NCBI GenBank assembly: GCA_905235875.1
Contig: CAJONL010000133.1
Location: 1-8,261, forward strand
DNA from: an uncultured Bacilli bacterium
GTDB lineage: Bacteria > Bacillota_I > Bacilli_A > RF39 > UBA660
Reading direction: 5' to 3'
Length of the DNA: 8,261 nucleotides
The notes under the pieces are model-generated. The model was not told where the DNA came from. It did not search any database and saw nothing but the letters and a program-made list of their open reading frames with translations. How positions within the stretch are numbered: the stretch's first letter is position 1; each line of letters starts with the position of its first letter. Of this stretch, positions 1 through 6,296 are shown one piece after another. The translations under genes and the position numbers were made by a program.

Positions 1-105
1 ACGCCAGGTAAAGAACTTTATTTATTTACATGTGCTAAAGAACAACATTATGCTAAGAATTATTTAGTTTTTAGATTAAAACTAGTAAGTGAAGAAGATA
101 TGTAA
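1..105 (+). CDS. C-terminal fragment of a possible sortase-like protein (5' end outside window)
   Basis: Frame 1 is open from the first base to a TAA at 103-105, giving the last 34 residues of a protein. The piece contains LYLFTC followed by the hydrophobic strand LVFRLKLV. This resembles the end of class B/D sortases, where the catalytic Cys sits in a 'TLxTC' strand and a further strand ends the fold. In sortases an essential Arg lies about 8-10 residues after the Cys. Here those positions are K-N-Y and the first Arg is 14 residues after the Cys, so either the alignment is shifted or the protein is not an active sortase. It ends 28 bp before the next gene on the same strand, with no terminator visible between them, so they probably share a transcript. 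The family call rests on a very short piece and is tentative. Confidence 0.4.
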   Translation, partial: TPGKELYLFTCAKEQHYAKNYLVFRLKLVSEEDM

Positions 106-133
106 GATAAAAGGATGATAAGGAGGAAAATTT

Positions 134-736
134 ATGGCACCACCAAAATATACACTTTTTGAATGTATTGGAAAAGTAATAAATGTTATTTATAAGTATC
201 CATTTAGTATTTTTCTTCTTGGATTAATAGTTTTTACTTTACTTATAATTATTTTTAACAAAAAAATAAAAAGTGAAGCTTTCAAGTATATTGCTATTCT
301 TAGTTGGATTGCTGTAGCAATACTTATGGGTGTTAAGTATTCAATGTCGGTTAAATTTTTAGAACAAACTTTAAAATCTAAAACTTTTACTGCAATATAT
401 TTTCCTAATGTTGTTACTTATATATTTATGCTTTTAATTAGTATTTATTTATTTTTCTTCGCAATGGTGAAAAAAGAGAAAAGTTCTATTATAAAACTAA
501 TTAATTACACGTGTTTTGGACTTCTTGGAGTTAATTTAATCTTAATATTGCGTGAAGTGTTTAAAAATGAAATAACTATATATGATCCTCTTACTATTTT
601 TAAATATGAAACACTTCAAGTACTTATTCAAACAAGTACCTGGATATTTATTCTTTGGATATTAGCTTTATTAATTAATTATTTAGCTAAGAAAACAACA
701 AATAAATTAGATAGTTTAGCAGAAAAAAATCACTAA
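134..736 (+). CDS. Five-helix integral membrane protein of unknown function
   Basis: This is a 200-aa protein starting at an ATG with a strong Shine-Dalgarno sequence (AGGAGG at 121-126, 7-nt spacing). Hydrophobic stretches predict about five membrane helices near residues 23-41, 51-68, 89-112, 121-139 and 164-185. Short basic segments lie between them (NKKIK at 42-46, KKEK at 113-116), and the tail after residue 185 is polar and Lys-rich. There is no signal peptide separate from the first helix, and no motif, metal site or enzymatic signature that I recognise. It follows the sortase-like fragment by 28 bp and probably belongs to the same operon. A cell-envelope role is only an inference from that neighbour. 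Its stop codon lies inside the terminator hairpin of the opposing gene. Confidence 0.8.
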   Translation: MAPPKYTLFECIGKVINVIYKYPFSIFLLGLIVFTLLIIIFNKKIKSEAFKYIAILSWIAVAILMGVKYSMSVKFLEQTLKSKTFTAIYFPNVVTYIFMLLISIYLFFFAMVKKEKSSIIKLINYTCFGLLGVNLILILREVFKNEITIYDPLTIFKYETLQVLIQTSTWIFILWILALLINYLAKKTTNKLDSLAEKNH

Positions 737-745
737 TAGTGATTT
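723..745 (-). terminator. Intrinsic terminator of the minus-strand YqfQ-like gene
   Basis: The segments 727-734 (AAATCACT) and 738-745 (AGTGATTT) form a perfect 8-bp stem with a 3-nt loop. Read on the minus strand, the hairpin starts directly after the stop codon at 746-748 and runs into a U-tract (the A run at 723-729 on the plus strand). The orientation of the U-tract makes it a minus-strand terminator. It overlaps the stop codon of the plus-strand membrane protein. Confidence 0.8.
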
Positions 746-1123
746 CTAGTCAAAGAAAGTTGGACCAAAACTTTCTTTATTTTTTTCTGCATTTTCATAA
801 TTTTCTTTAACTCTAACTATATTTTCAGTATTATCATTTGATTTTATCTCTTTAGCAACTTTAAATATTGTTTTAGCATTATTAAATATGGGTTTAACTT
901 GATAAAAAACAGGTATTGCTTGATTAATTACCCCAAGTGTTTTTGAGGCACCATTAAGAATTCCTGAAAAGGTAACTTTACTTGCACTTCCTACTGCAGT
1001 AGCGGCTCCTCTTGTTCCAAAAAGAGAGCTCAAAAGGCCAGTTCTTGGTGCCATGTTTGCCATATTGGTAAGAGATGCATTTCTCATTAAGTTAGGATTA
1101 AAGCCATAATAGTTATTATTCAT
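746..1123 (-). CDS. VrrA/YqfQ-like protein
   Basis: This 125-aa minus-strand protein starts at an ATG with a GGGAGG ribosome binding site (complement of 1130-1135). Its layout matches the YqfQ/VrrA family of Firmicutes. It has an Asn/Met-rich N-terminus (residues 1-25), a 'GLLSSLFG' segment near 29-36, a Gly/Ala-rich stretch, and then a conserved 'ILN...KTLGVINQAIPVFYQVKP' block at about 55-78. In B. subtilis YqfQ the equivalent reads like 'nnvQkvLk.aqqigPmvqQYgPlv'. The C-terminal 35 residues are charged and low in complexity. The family has been linked to spores or the cell surface in bacilli, but its biochemical role is not known. No signal peptide is seen. It is a single-gene unit with its own terminator and is divergent from pilC. 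Confidence 0.65.
   Translation of the reverse strand: MNNNYYGFNPNLMRNASLTNMANMAPRTGLLSSLFGTRGAATAVGSASKVTFSGILNGASKTLGVINQAIPVFYQVKPIFNNAKTIFKVAKEIKSNDNTENIVRVKENYENAEKNKESFGPTFFD
752..786 (+). terminator. Intrinsic terminator of the plus-strand membrane-protein gene
   Basis: The segments 752-761 (AAAGAAAGTT) and 769-778 (AACTTTCTTT) form a perfect 10-bp stem with a 7-nt loop, followed by a T run at 780-786. This is a canonical Rho-independent terminator for transcription coming from the left. It lies wholly inside the last codons of the opposing YqfQ-like gene, so the same bases encode that protein's C-terminus. Confidence 0.8.
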
Positions 1124-1140
1124 ATAAAGCCTCCCTAAAA

Positions 1141-1172
1141 TAGTATATGTTAATTACTTTTAAAGTTCTCAA
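1141..1172 (-). promoter_or_regulatory. Candidate promoter of the YqfQ-like gene (sigma-A or sporulation-sigma type)
   Basis: On the minus strand the complement of 1141-1149 reads CATATACTA. This fits the CATAnnnTA -10 pattern of the mother-cell sporulation sigma factors (SigK, similar to SigE). An AC pair lies 15 nt upstream (complement of 1165-1166), slightly closer than the usual 16-17. Alternatively it is a weak sigma-A promoter: TTGAGA (complement of 1167-1172) and TATACT (complement of 1142-1147) with a long 19-nt spacer. Neither assignment is secure. Confidence 0.35.
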
Positions 1173-1179
1173 GGTTTTG

Positions 1180-1208
1180 TTGACTATAAAAAAAACTTAA
1201 GTTAAAAT
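1180..1208 (+). promoter_or_regulatory. Sigma-A-type promoter of the pilC-pilD operon
   Basis: TTGACT at 1180-1185 is followed, after a 17-bp spacer, by TAAAAT at 1203-1208. Both boxes match the vegetative consensus at five of six positions. The expected start near 1215 leaves a leader of about 20 nt carrying a modest Shine-Dalgarno sequence (GAGGG at 1225-1229) before the pilC ATG at 1237. The -35 box lies 7 bp from the possible -35 of the divergent YqfQ-like gene. Confidence 0.7.
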
Positions 1209-1236
1209 ATAAATATAATAGGAAGAGGGTTCATTT

Positions 1237-2487
1237 ATGAAAAATGATTTAATTACGAGTGCCGATTTTGATGATGGAAAAAAGGATACATATAAGTATA
1301 GAGTAATAAATAAACAAGGAAAGAAATTTTATGGTTATATTGATGCTCTAGATGAAGAAAGTGTAAAATCTTATTTAAAAAACGAAGGACTTAAAATAAT
1401 AGAAATTGAAAAGCAAGGTAAGTTTAAAGAAATAAAAGTAAAAAAGCCTAAACTTAAAGATTCTGAAATATCATTTATGCTTACTCAACTTTCAACATAT
1501 TTAAAGGCTGGAATTCCTTTAATTGATGCTGTAAAGATTTTGGAAAAACAATCTGTAAAAAGTAAAGAAAAAAGGATATATTCTAATATTATTTTTGAAC
1601 TTTCTAAAGGAGAAAATTTGTCTAATGCTCTTAGGGCTCAAAATGGTGTATTTCCTATATTCCTAGTTAATATGATAAAAACAGCAGAACTTACAGGGGA
1701 TTTAAATGAAGTTTTAGAAGATATGCAAAAGTATTATGATAAAAAAGATAAAAATAAAAAAGCATTTATAAATAGTATGACTTATCCTTTAGTTTTATTT
1801 AGCTTTGCTATTTTGGTTCTTATTTTTATTTTAACTTATGTACTTCCTCAGTTTGTTACATTATTCGAGAAAGAAGATGCAACTATTCCTACGTTTACTA
1901 AAGTAATTCTTGGTGTAAGTTCATTTTTATCAAATCATTTATGGGGTATTATATTTTTTATTATTTTATTAGTTTTATTAATATGTGTTTTATATAAATA
2001 TGTAAGAAGTGTTAGAAAAGGATTGCAAATTTTTATAATGAAATTACCTTTTATTGGTAAAATTATTATTTATAATGAAATAGTAATGTTTACAAAAACT
2101 TTTTCTTCGCTTTTAAGTCATAAAGTATTTATAACAGACTCAATTAAAGTTTTAGAAGGTGTATCAAATAATGAAGTATTTAAAGATATTATAAAGGATA
2201 GTCTTAATTCTTTATCTAAAGGAGAAAATATTAGTTCTTCATTTGAAAATAAGTGGGTATTTCCAGTAGCAGCTTATGAAATGCTTGTAACTGGTGAAAA
2301 TACAGGGAAACTTGATATGATGATGAAATATGTAGGGGAGTATTATGAAGATTTAGAAGCAGGTCTTTTAAAAAGATTTAATTCTTTTATAGAACCAATT
2401 TTAATTGTTTTTATAGCGGTAATTGTTGGTATTGTTGTAATATCAGTAATAATACCTATGTTTAGTTTCTATGGTTCTGCTTTATAA
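1237..2487 (+). CDS. pilC: Type IV pilus / type II secretion inner-membrane platform protein (PilC/GspF family)
   Basis: PilC/GspF proteins form the inner-membrane platform on which the assembly ATPase drives pilin polymerisation. This 416-aa protein has the full family layout. The N-terminal domain at about 18-60 includes 'YRVINKQGKKFYGYIDA' and a LKNEGLKIIEIEK segment. The first T2SSF domain (about 78-205) contains QLSTYLKAGIPLIDA and the conserved ELTGDLNEVL. The second (about 282-408) contains LLSHKVFITDSIKVL and TGENTGKLDMMM. Three membrane helices are predicted near 183-204, 233-254 and 386-407. Its length matches classical PilC (about 400 aa) and exceeds that of the competence homologue ComGB. 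It overlaps nothing, but its stop codon sits within the ribosome binding site of pilD, which suggests translational coupling. The usual partner ATPase (PilB) is not adjacent. Confidence 0.93.
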   Translation: MKNDLITSADFDDGKKDTYKYRVINKQGKKFYGYIDALDEESVKSYLKNEGLKIIEIEKQGKFKEIKVKKPKLKDSEISFMLTQLSTYLKAGIPLIDAVKILEKQSVKSKEKRIYSNIIFELSKGENLSNALRAQNGVFPIFLVNMIKTAELTGDLNEVLEDMQKYYDKKDKNKKAFINSMTYPLVLFSFAILVLIFILTYVLPQFVTLFEKEDATIPTFTKVILGVSSFLSNHLWGIIFFIILLVLLICVLYKYVRSVRKGLQIFIMKLPFIGKIIIYNEIVMFTKTFSSLLSHKVFITDSIKVLEGVSNNEVFKDIIKDSLNSLSKGENISSSFENKWVFPVAAYEMLVTGENTGKLDMMMKYVGEYYEDLEAGLLKRFNSFIEPILIVFIAVIVGIVVISVIIPMFSFYGSAL

Positions 2488-2494
2488 AGGTGGT
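2486..2494 (+). promoter_or_regulatory. Shine-Dalgarno sequence that fixes the pilD start
   Basis: AAAGGTGGT at 2486-2494 is an 8-of-9-type match to the 16S anti-SD and precedes the ATG at 2498. An upstream in-frame ATG at 2471 lies inside pilC and has no such site. Its extra nine residues would also separate the N-terminus from the hydrophobic first helix expected for prepilin peptidases. The site overlaps the pilC stop codon. Confidence 0.65.
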
Positions 2495-2497
2495 AGT

Positions 2498-3259
2498 ATG
2501 TATATCTTTTTATTCTTTTTATTAGGTCTTATTTTAGGATCGTTTTATGTAAATCTTGGAATAAGAATAGGTGAAAATGAAAACATTTGTTTCCCAAGTA
2601 GTCATTGTGATAATTGTAGTCATAAACTTAAGTTTTATGATCTTTTTCCTGTACTATCTTATATATTTTTAAAAGGAAAATGTAGATATTGTATGAAAAC
2701 TATTAGTCCTTTTTATCCTTTACTTGAACTTTTAACTGGAATTTTGTTTTCAATTAGTTTTATAGTTTTTGCTTTTTCTCTAAAATTAATTCTAGCGCTA
2801 ATATTATCTTCTCTATTAATTATAGTAATAGTTACTGATTTTAAATATTATCTAATACCAGATAGCATTTTATTAATAACTCTAATTTTAATTTTTGTTT
2901 ATAATTACTTAGATAAAGGATTTATTTCTAGTTTAAAATATTTAAGTTATGGACTTATAATGTTTGTTTTTATTTATTCTATAATGCTTATAGGTAACTA
3001 TCTTTTAAAGAAAGAGTCTTTGGGTGGAGGTGACGTAAAGCTACTTGGAGTATTAGGTACTAGTTTTCTGCCACTTTTATCATTTTTTGCACTTACTATT
3101 GCTTCTTTTTTTGCACTTATCCCAGCAGTATATGTTTCAATAAAAACAAAAGAAAAAATTATACCATTTGGCCCTTTTATTATTTTGGCTTTTTTATTAA
3201 TTCTTTTTTCAGGACTTAATATCAAAGATATTGTAGAAATATTTACATTTGTTAAGTAA
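2498..3259 (+). CDS. pilD: Prepilin peptidase (A24 family aspartic leader peptidase / methyltransferase)
   Basis: The product cleaves the leader peptide of type IV pilins and usually N-methylates the new N-terminus, acting in the membrane. With the start at 2498 it has 253 aa, typical for the family. The N-terminal cytoplasmic domain after the first helix carries the zinc-binding Cys pairs C37xxC40 and C62xxC65, within the classic 'DLFPVLSYIFLKGKCRYC' pattern. Two catalytic Asp residues are evident: D114 in VTDFKYYLIPD and D179 in the GGGD motif. At least six membrane helices are predicted, the first at about 2-20. It is the second gene of the pilC operon, starting 10 bp after the pilC stop. 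The next gene starts 30 bp downstream and probably shares the transcript. Confidence 0.93.
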   Translation: MYIFLFFLLGLILGSFYVNLGIRIGENENICFPSSHCDNCSHKLKFYDLFPVLSYIFLKGKCRYCMKTISPFYPLLELLTGILFSISFIVFAFSLKLILALILSSLLIIVIVTDFKYYLIPDSILLITLILIFVYNYLDKGFISSLKYLSYGLIMFVFIYSIMLIGNYLLKKESLGGGDVKLLGVLGTSFLPLLSFFALTIASFFALIPAVYVSIKTKEKIIPFGPFIILAFLLILFSGLNIKDIVEIFTFVK

Positions 3260-3289
3260 ATATAGTTTTTGATGTACGGAGGAATGATT

Positions 3290-4909
3290 ATGAACTATGA
3301 AGGTGAAAAGTTTTTACTGAAGCTATATAGAGAATTATATAAAAATGATAAAGTTTTGTATGCAGAAAAAAGAAGTGGTAAAAATAGTGATAATAAGTTT
3401 GAACAAATTCATAAATATTTATTAAGACTTGAAAGACAGGAAATAATATTTGATGGAAATCATAAAAATTTAGAAAATTACTTACTTCAAAGGTATTATG
3501 ATAAATATGTATTAAAAGAAGAAGAAATTCCTAATTCATATTTTGAAAGGTTAAAACAAGAAAGAGTACAACTCAAATATCAAAAAGTAGAATTAAATGA
3601 TGTAGAAAAACATAATAAATATTTAACTTTAAGAGAAAATCAAGAACAAACATTAAAAAAGTGGCTTAAGTATTTACTCTATGAAAATAAGAATTACCCT
3701 ATGTGGGTTAGATACTGGGCTTTTCAAGGAATGCTAAAACTTGGAAATTATGATAAGAAAAATAATAAATTTAATGTTAGAAGTAAAAGTACCATAACTA
3801 ATTTTCCTAAGTTGGATTCTGAATGCTTAGCTAAGACGATAGATTTAGTAATTAATTATGTTGGAAATAAAAAGATAAATGATACTGAGTTGGATGAATT
3901 AGTTTCTACTGGTAATTTTGGAAAACTATATGCTTATAACTTATGGAAAAAAAGTGAAAAGTTAAAAGAAAAAAATAAAAAATTAAAAAATAGTAATTTA
4001 GGTTTTTGGAAAGAATTTAAAAAGGGTGATGCTAAAAAAGTTACCGAATCATTAGAAGGAAAAAACACTGAGTGGTGTATTACTAGTGAGGTAGTTTGTA
4101 AAAGCTATTTAGATGATGGGAAAATGTATATTTATTATACACTTGATAAGGATAATAATTATTCTATACCTAGAATATGCATTAGAACAGAAAATGGCTT
4201 TATAGCAGAAATAAGAGGAATTTTTGATGAAGGACAAAATATTGAACCAGATCTTTTAGATGTTGTTTCTAAAAAAATTGAATCATTTTCTGATAAAGAT
4301 ACTTTTAAGAAGAAAATAACTGATATGGGTAAGTTAACTATAATTTATAATAAGAATAAAAATGGTGAAATATTAGATAATAGTGATCTTAGATTTTTAT
4401 ATGAACTTGATAGTAAAATTGAGAGTTTTGGGTGGCAAGATGATAAAAGAATAGCAGAGCTTAGAACAGTTTATAAAATAACTGATAAAAAGTTTGCAAT
4501 GGAAGCTGTAAAAAGAAATGGTTTAGTTTTAGAATATGCAACTGATGAGATAAAAAATGATGAAAAAATAGTTTTAGAAGCTGTAAAGCAATTTGCTTAT
4601 GCAATCAGATTTTCAGGTTCTTCACTAAGAGAAAACAAAGATTTTTTATTAAAAGTAGTACGTGAAAATGGTGATGCACTATCTTATTTTAGTAAAAAGT
4701 TTAGAGATGATAGAAAAATAGTTTTAGAGGCTGTAAAAAATAGTCCTTTTGTTTTAGAATATGCGGGTGAAAAATTAAGAGGAGATAAAAAAATAGTTTT
4801 AGAAGCAGTAAAGAAAAGTGCTTATGCATTAAAATATGCAAGTGATACTTTAAAAAAGGATTCTGATATTATTGGTTTTGTTAATAATAAAAAAAATTTT
4901 AAAAGATGA
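3290..4909 (+). CDS. PcfJ-like / DUF4116 repeat protein of unknown function
   Basis: The chosen ATG at 3290 has GGAGGA at 3278-3283 with a 6-nt gap. Earlier in-frame starts (3269 TTG, 3272 ATG, 3284 ATG) lie before, or directly against, that site. The product has 539 aa and no signal peptide or membrane helix. Residues 1-240 are helical, Lys/Glu-rich and without a recognised fold. Residues 259-330 hold a signature seen in PcfJ-like proteins of mobile elements and gut bacteria: NTEWCIT, SYLDDGKMYIYYT, IPRICIRT, IAEIRG and QNIEP. Residues 399-531 are a DUF4116-type array ('D.KIVLEAVK......YA...L..') with an exact 25-residue step. It ends in TGA. Position 30 bp after pilD with no intervening terminator suggests co-transcription, but a pilus role is not shown. 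The function of both domains is unknown, and an origin by transfer is possible. Confidence 0.7.
   Translation: MNYEGEKFLLKLYRELYKNDKVLYAEKRSGKNSDNKFEQIHKYLLRLERQEIIFDGNHKNLENYLLQRYYDKYVLKEEEIPNSYFERLKQERVQLKYQKVELNDVEKHNKYLTLRENQEQTLKKWLKYLLYENKNYPMWVRYWAFQGMLKLGNYDKKNNKFNVRSKSTITNFPKLDSECLAKTIDLVINYVGNKKINDTELDELVSTGNFGKLYAYNLWKKSEKLKEKNKKLKNSNLGFWKEFKKGDAKKVTESLEGKNTEWCITSEVVCKSYLDDGKMYIYYTLDKDNNYSIPRICIRTENGFIAEIRGIFDEGQNIEPDLLDVVSKKIESFSDKDTFKKKITDMGKLTIIYNKNKNGEILDNSDLRFLYELDSKIESFGWQDDKRIAELRTVYKITDKKFAMEAVKRNGLVLEYATDEIKNDEKIVLEAVKQFAYAIRFSGSSLRENKDFLLKVVRENGDALSYFSKKFRDDRKIVLEAVKNSPFVLEYAGEKLRGDKKIVLEAVKKSAYALKYASDTLKKDSDIIGFVNNKKNFKR
4484..4858 (+). repeat. Five tandem 75-bp (25-codon) DUF4116-type repeats
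   Basis: Within the 539-aa protein the 'D/N-x-K-I-V-L-E-A-V' block recurs at residues 399, 424, 449, 474 and 499, with a degenerate sixth start at 524. The spacing is exactly 25 residues. Units 2, 4 and 5 are nearly identical in their first eight codons (around 4562, 4712 and 4787), which suggests recent internal duplication. Unit 3 (NKDFLLKVV) is the most diverged. Confidence 0.85.
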
Positions 4910-4935
4910 ATTACATAGTACTTAAACTTTACAAA

Positions 4936-4964
4936 TTTACATATATTTTTATAAGTGCTATAAT
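4936..4964 (+). promoter_or_regulatory. Strong extended -10 promoter of murC
   Basis: TTTACA at 4936-4941 is followed, after 17 bp, by a perfect TATAAT at 4959-4964. A TG at 4956-4957, one base upstream of the -10, makes an extended -10 element. Transcription is expected from near 4971, giving a leader of about 15 nt. It separates murC from the pilC operon, after which I see no convincing terminator, so some read-through is possible. Confidence 0.75.
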
Positions 4965-4985
4965 AAGATACAGGAAGTGAGAATT

Positions 4986-6296
4986 ATGAAATACTTTTTT
5001 GCAGGAATTCTTGGATCAGGAATGTCGGCTCTTGCCTCTATGTTATCTGATTCTGGATATGAAGTAGAAGGATGTGACGATAGTAAAGTTTATTCTTTTA
5101 CTATGAATGAACTTGAAAAAAGAGGTATTAGGGTATACAAAAATGCTGATAAGTTAACAAAAAATCATATTTTTGTGTATACTGCAGCAATTCATGAGGA
5201 TCATTATGCATATAAAAAAGCAAAAGAGTTAGGTTGCACTATGTATGGTTATTTTGAAATGATAGGTAAGCTTACTCGTAAGTTTGATTCAATTTGTATT
5301 TCAGGAACACATGGCAAAACTACTACTACTGCACTTTTATCTAATATTTTAAAAAATACTATAGGTACTAATTATTTAATCGGAGATGGAACTGGGTATA
5401 TTGATAAGAATTCTAATAATTTTGTAGTAGAATCTTGTGAATTTGAAAGACATTTTTTGAATTATACACCAACATATACAATAATTACTAATATATTTTT
5501 AGATCATGTAGATTGCTATAAAAATATAGATGAAATAATCGAAGTTTTTCAACAATTTGTAGATAAAACTAAAGAAAAAGTAATTGCCTGTGGTGATAAT
5601 TCAAATGTAAGAAAACTTAAAAGTGATAAGATTATTTATTATGGACTTGAAGATGGAAACTATGTTAAAGGGGTTATAAAGGAACTAAGAAGTGATGGAA
5701 GCCTTTTTGATGTATATATCGATGATAAATTTTATGGTGAGTTTAATCTAAATATATTCGGAAAGCATATGATTGAAAATGCTCTTGCTTGTATTACTTT
5801 ATGTTATCTTAAAGGGATAGATAAAGAGGAGATTATAAAATATACAAATTCTTTTGAAGGTGCTAAAAGAAGATTTAGTGAAACTAAAGTAGGTGATAAT
5901 GTATTAGTAGATGATTATGCTCATCATCCTAATGAGGTTGCAACAGTTTTAAAAACTGCTAGACAAAAGTATCCTGATAAGACTTTAGTTGCAGTTTTAA
6001 TACCATATACAATTTCTAGAACTAAGGCTTTTTATAAAGAATTTGCTGATGTATTGAAAGAAGCAGATAAAGTTTTTGTAACAGATATAGAACCAGCGCG
6101 TGAAAAGTTTGATGATTTTCCTGGAGTTACATCTGATTTAATTATAGATAGAGTAAAAGGTGCTGAACACATAAGTGAAGAAGAAATAGATAAATTATAT
6201 AAGTTTAAAAATGCTGTAATTCCATTTATGGGGTGTAAAGATCCATCATGGCTTATCGAGGCATATAAAAGAGGATTAAAAAATGAAAATGATTAA
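4986..6296 (+). CDS. murC: UDP-N-acetylmuramate--L-alanine ligase
   Basis: MurC adds L-Ala to UDP-MurNAc with ATP, the first peptide step of cytoplasmic peptidoglycan precursor synthesis. The ATG at 4986 is 8 nt after AGGAAG (4972-4977). The in-frame GTG at 4977 would lie inside that site, so I reject it. The 436-aa length matches Bacilli MurC (about 430). Visible motifs are the N-terminal Rossmann-type AGILGSGMSALA (6-17), the ATP loop GTHGKTTTT (107-115), ESCEFERHFL (149-158, compare EACEYRRHF in Bacillus), the linker TNIFLDHVD (168-176), RRF (295-297) and DDYAHHPNE (309-317). Two usually conserved C-terminal spots differ: 'PHxxSRT' reads PYTISRT (340-346), and the 'GAGD' near the end reads GCKD (416-419). 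It overlaps the next gene by 14 nt. Confidence 0.92.
   Translation: MKYFFAGILGSGMSALASMLSDSGYEVEGCDDSKVYSFTMNELEKRGIRVYKNADKLTKNHIFVYTAAIHEDHYAYKKAKELGCTMYGYFEMIGKLTRKFDSICISGTHGKTTTTALLSNILKNTIGTNYLIGDGTGYIDKNSNNFVVESCEFERHFLNYTPTYTIITNIFLDHVDCYKNIDEIIEVFQQFVDKTKEKVIACGDNSNVRKLKSDKIIYYGLEDGNYVKGVIKELRSDGSLFDVYIDDKFYGEFNLNIFGKHMIENALACITLCYLKGIDKEEIIKYTNSFEGAKRRFSETKVGDNVLVDDYAHHPNEVATVLKTARQKYPDKTLVAVLIPYTISRTKAFYKEFADVLKEADKVFVTDIEPAREKFDDFPGVTSDLIIDRVKGAEHISEEEIDKLYKFKNAVIPFMGCKDPSWLIEAYKRGLKNEND

Noticed and set aside
2998..3225. 75-aa open frame on the minus strand inside pilD
   Set aside because: It lies wholly within pilD, has no ribosome binding site and shows no recognisable protein; pilD carries clear catalytic motifs in the other frame.
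4917..4959. 8-bp stem with one wobble pair (4917-4924 with 4952-4959) as a terminator for the pilC operon
   Set aside because: The loop is 27 nt, no T run follows, and it overlaps the strong murC promoter.
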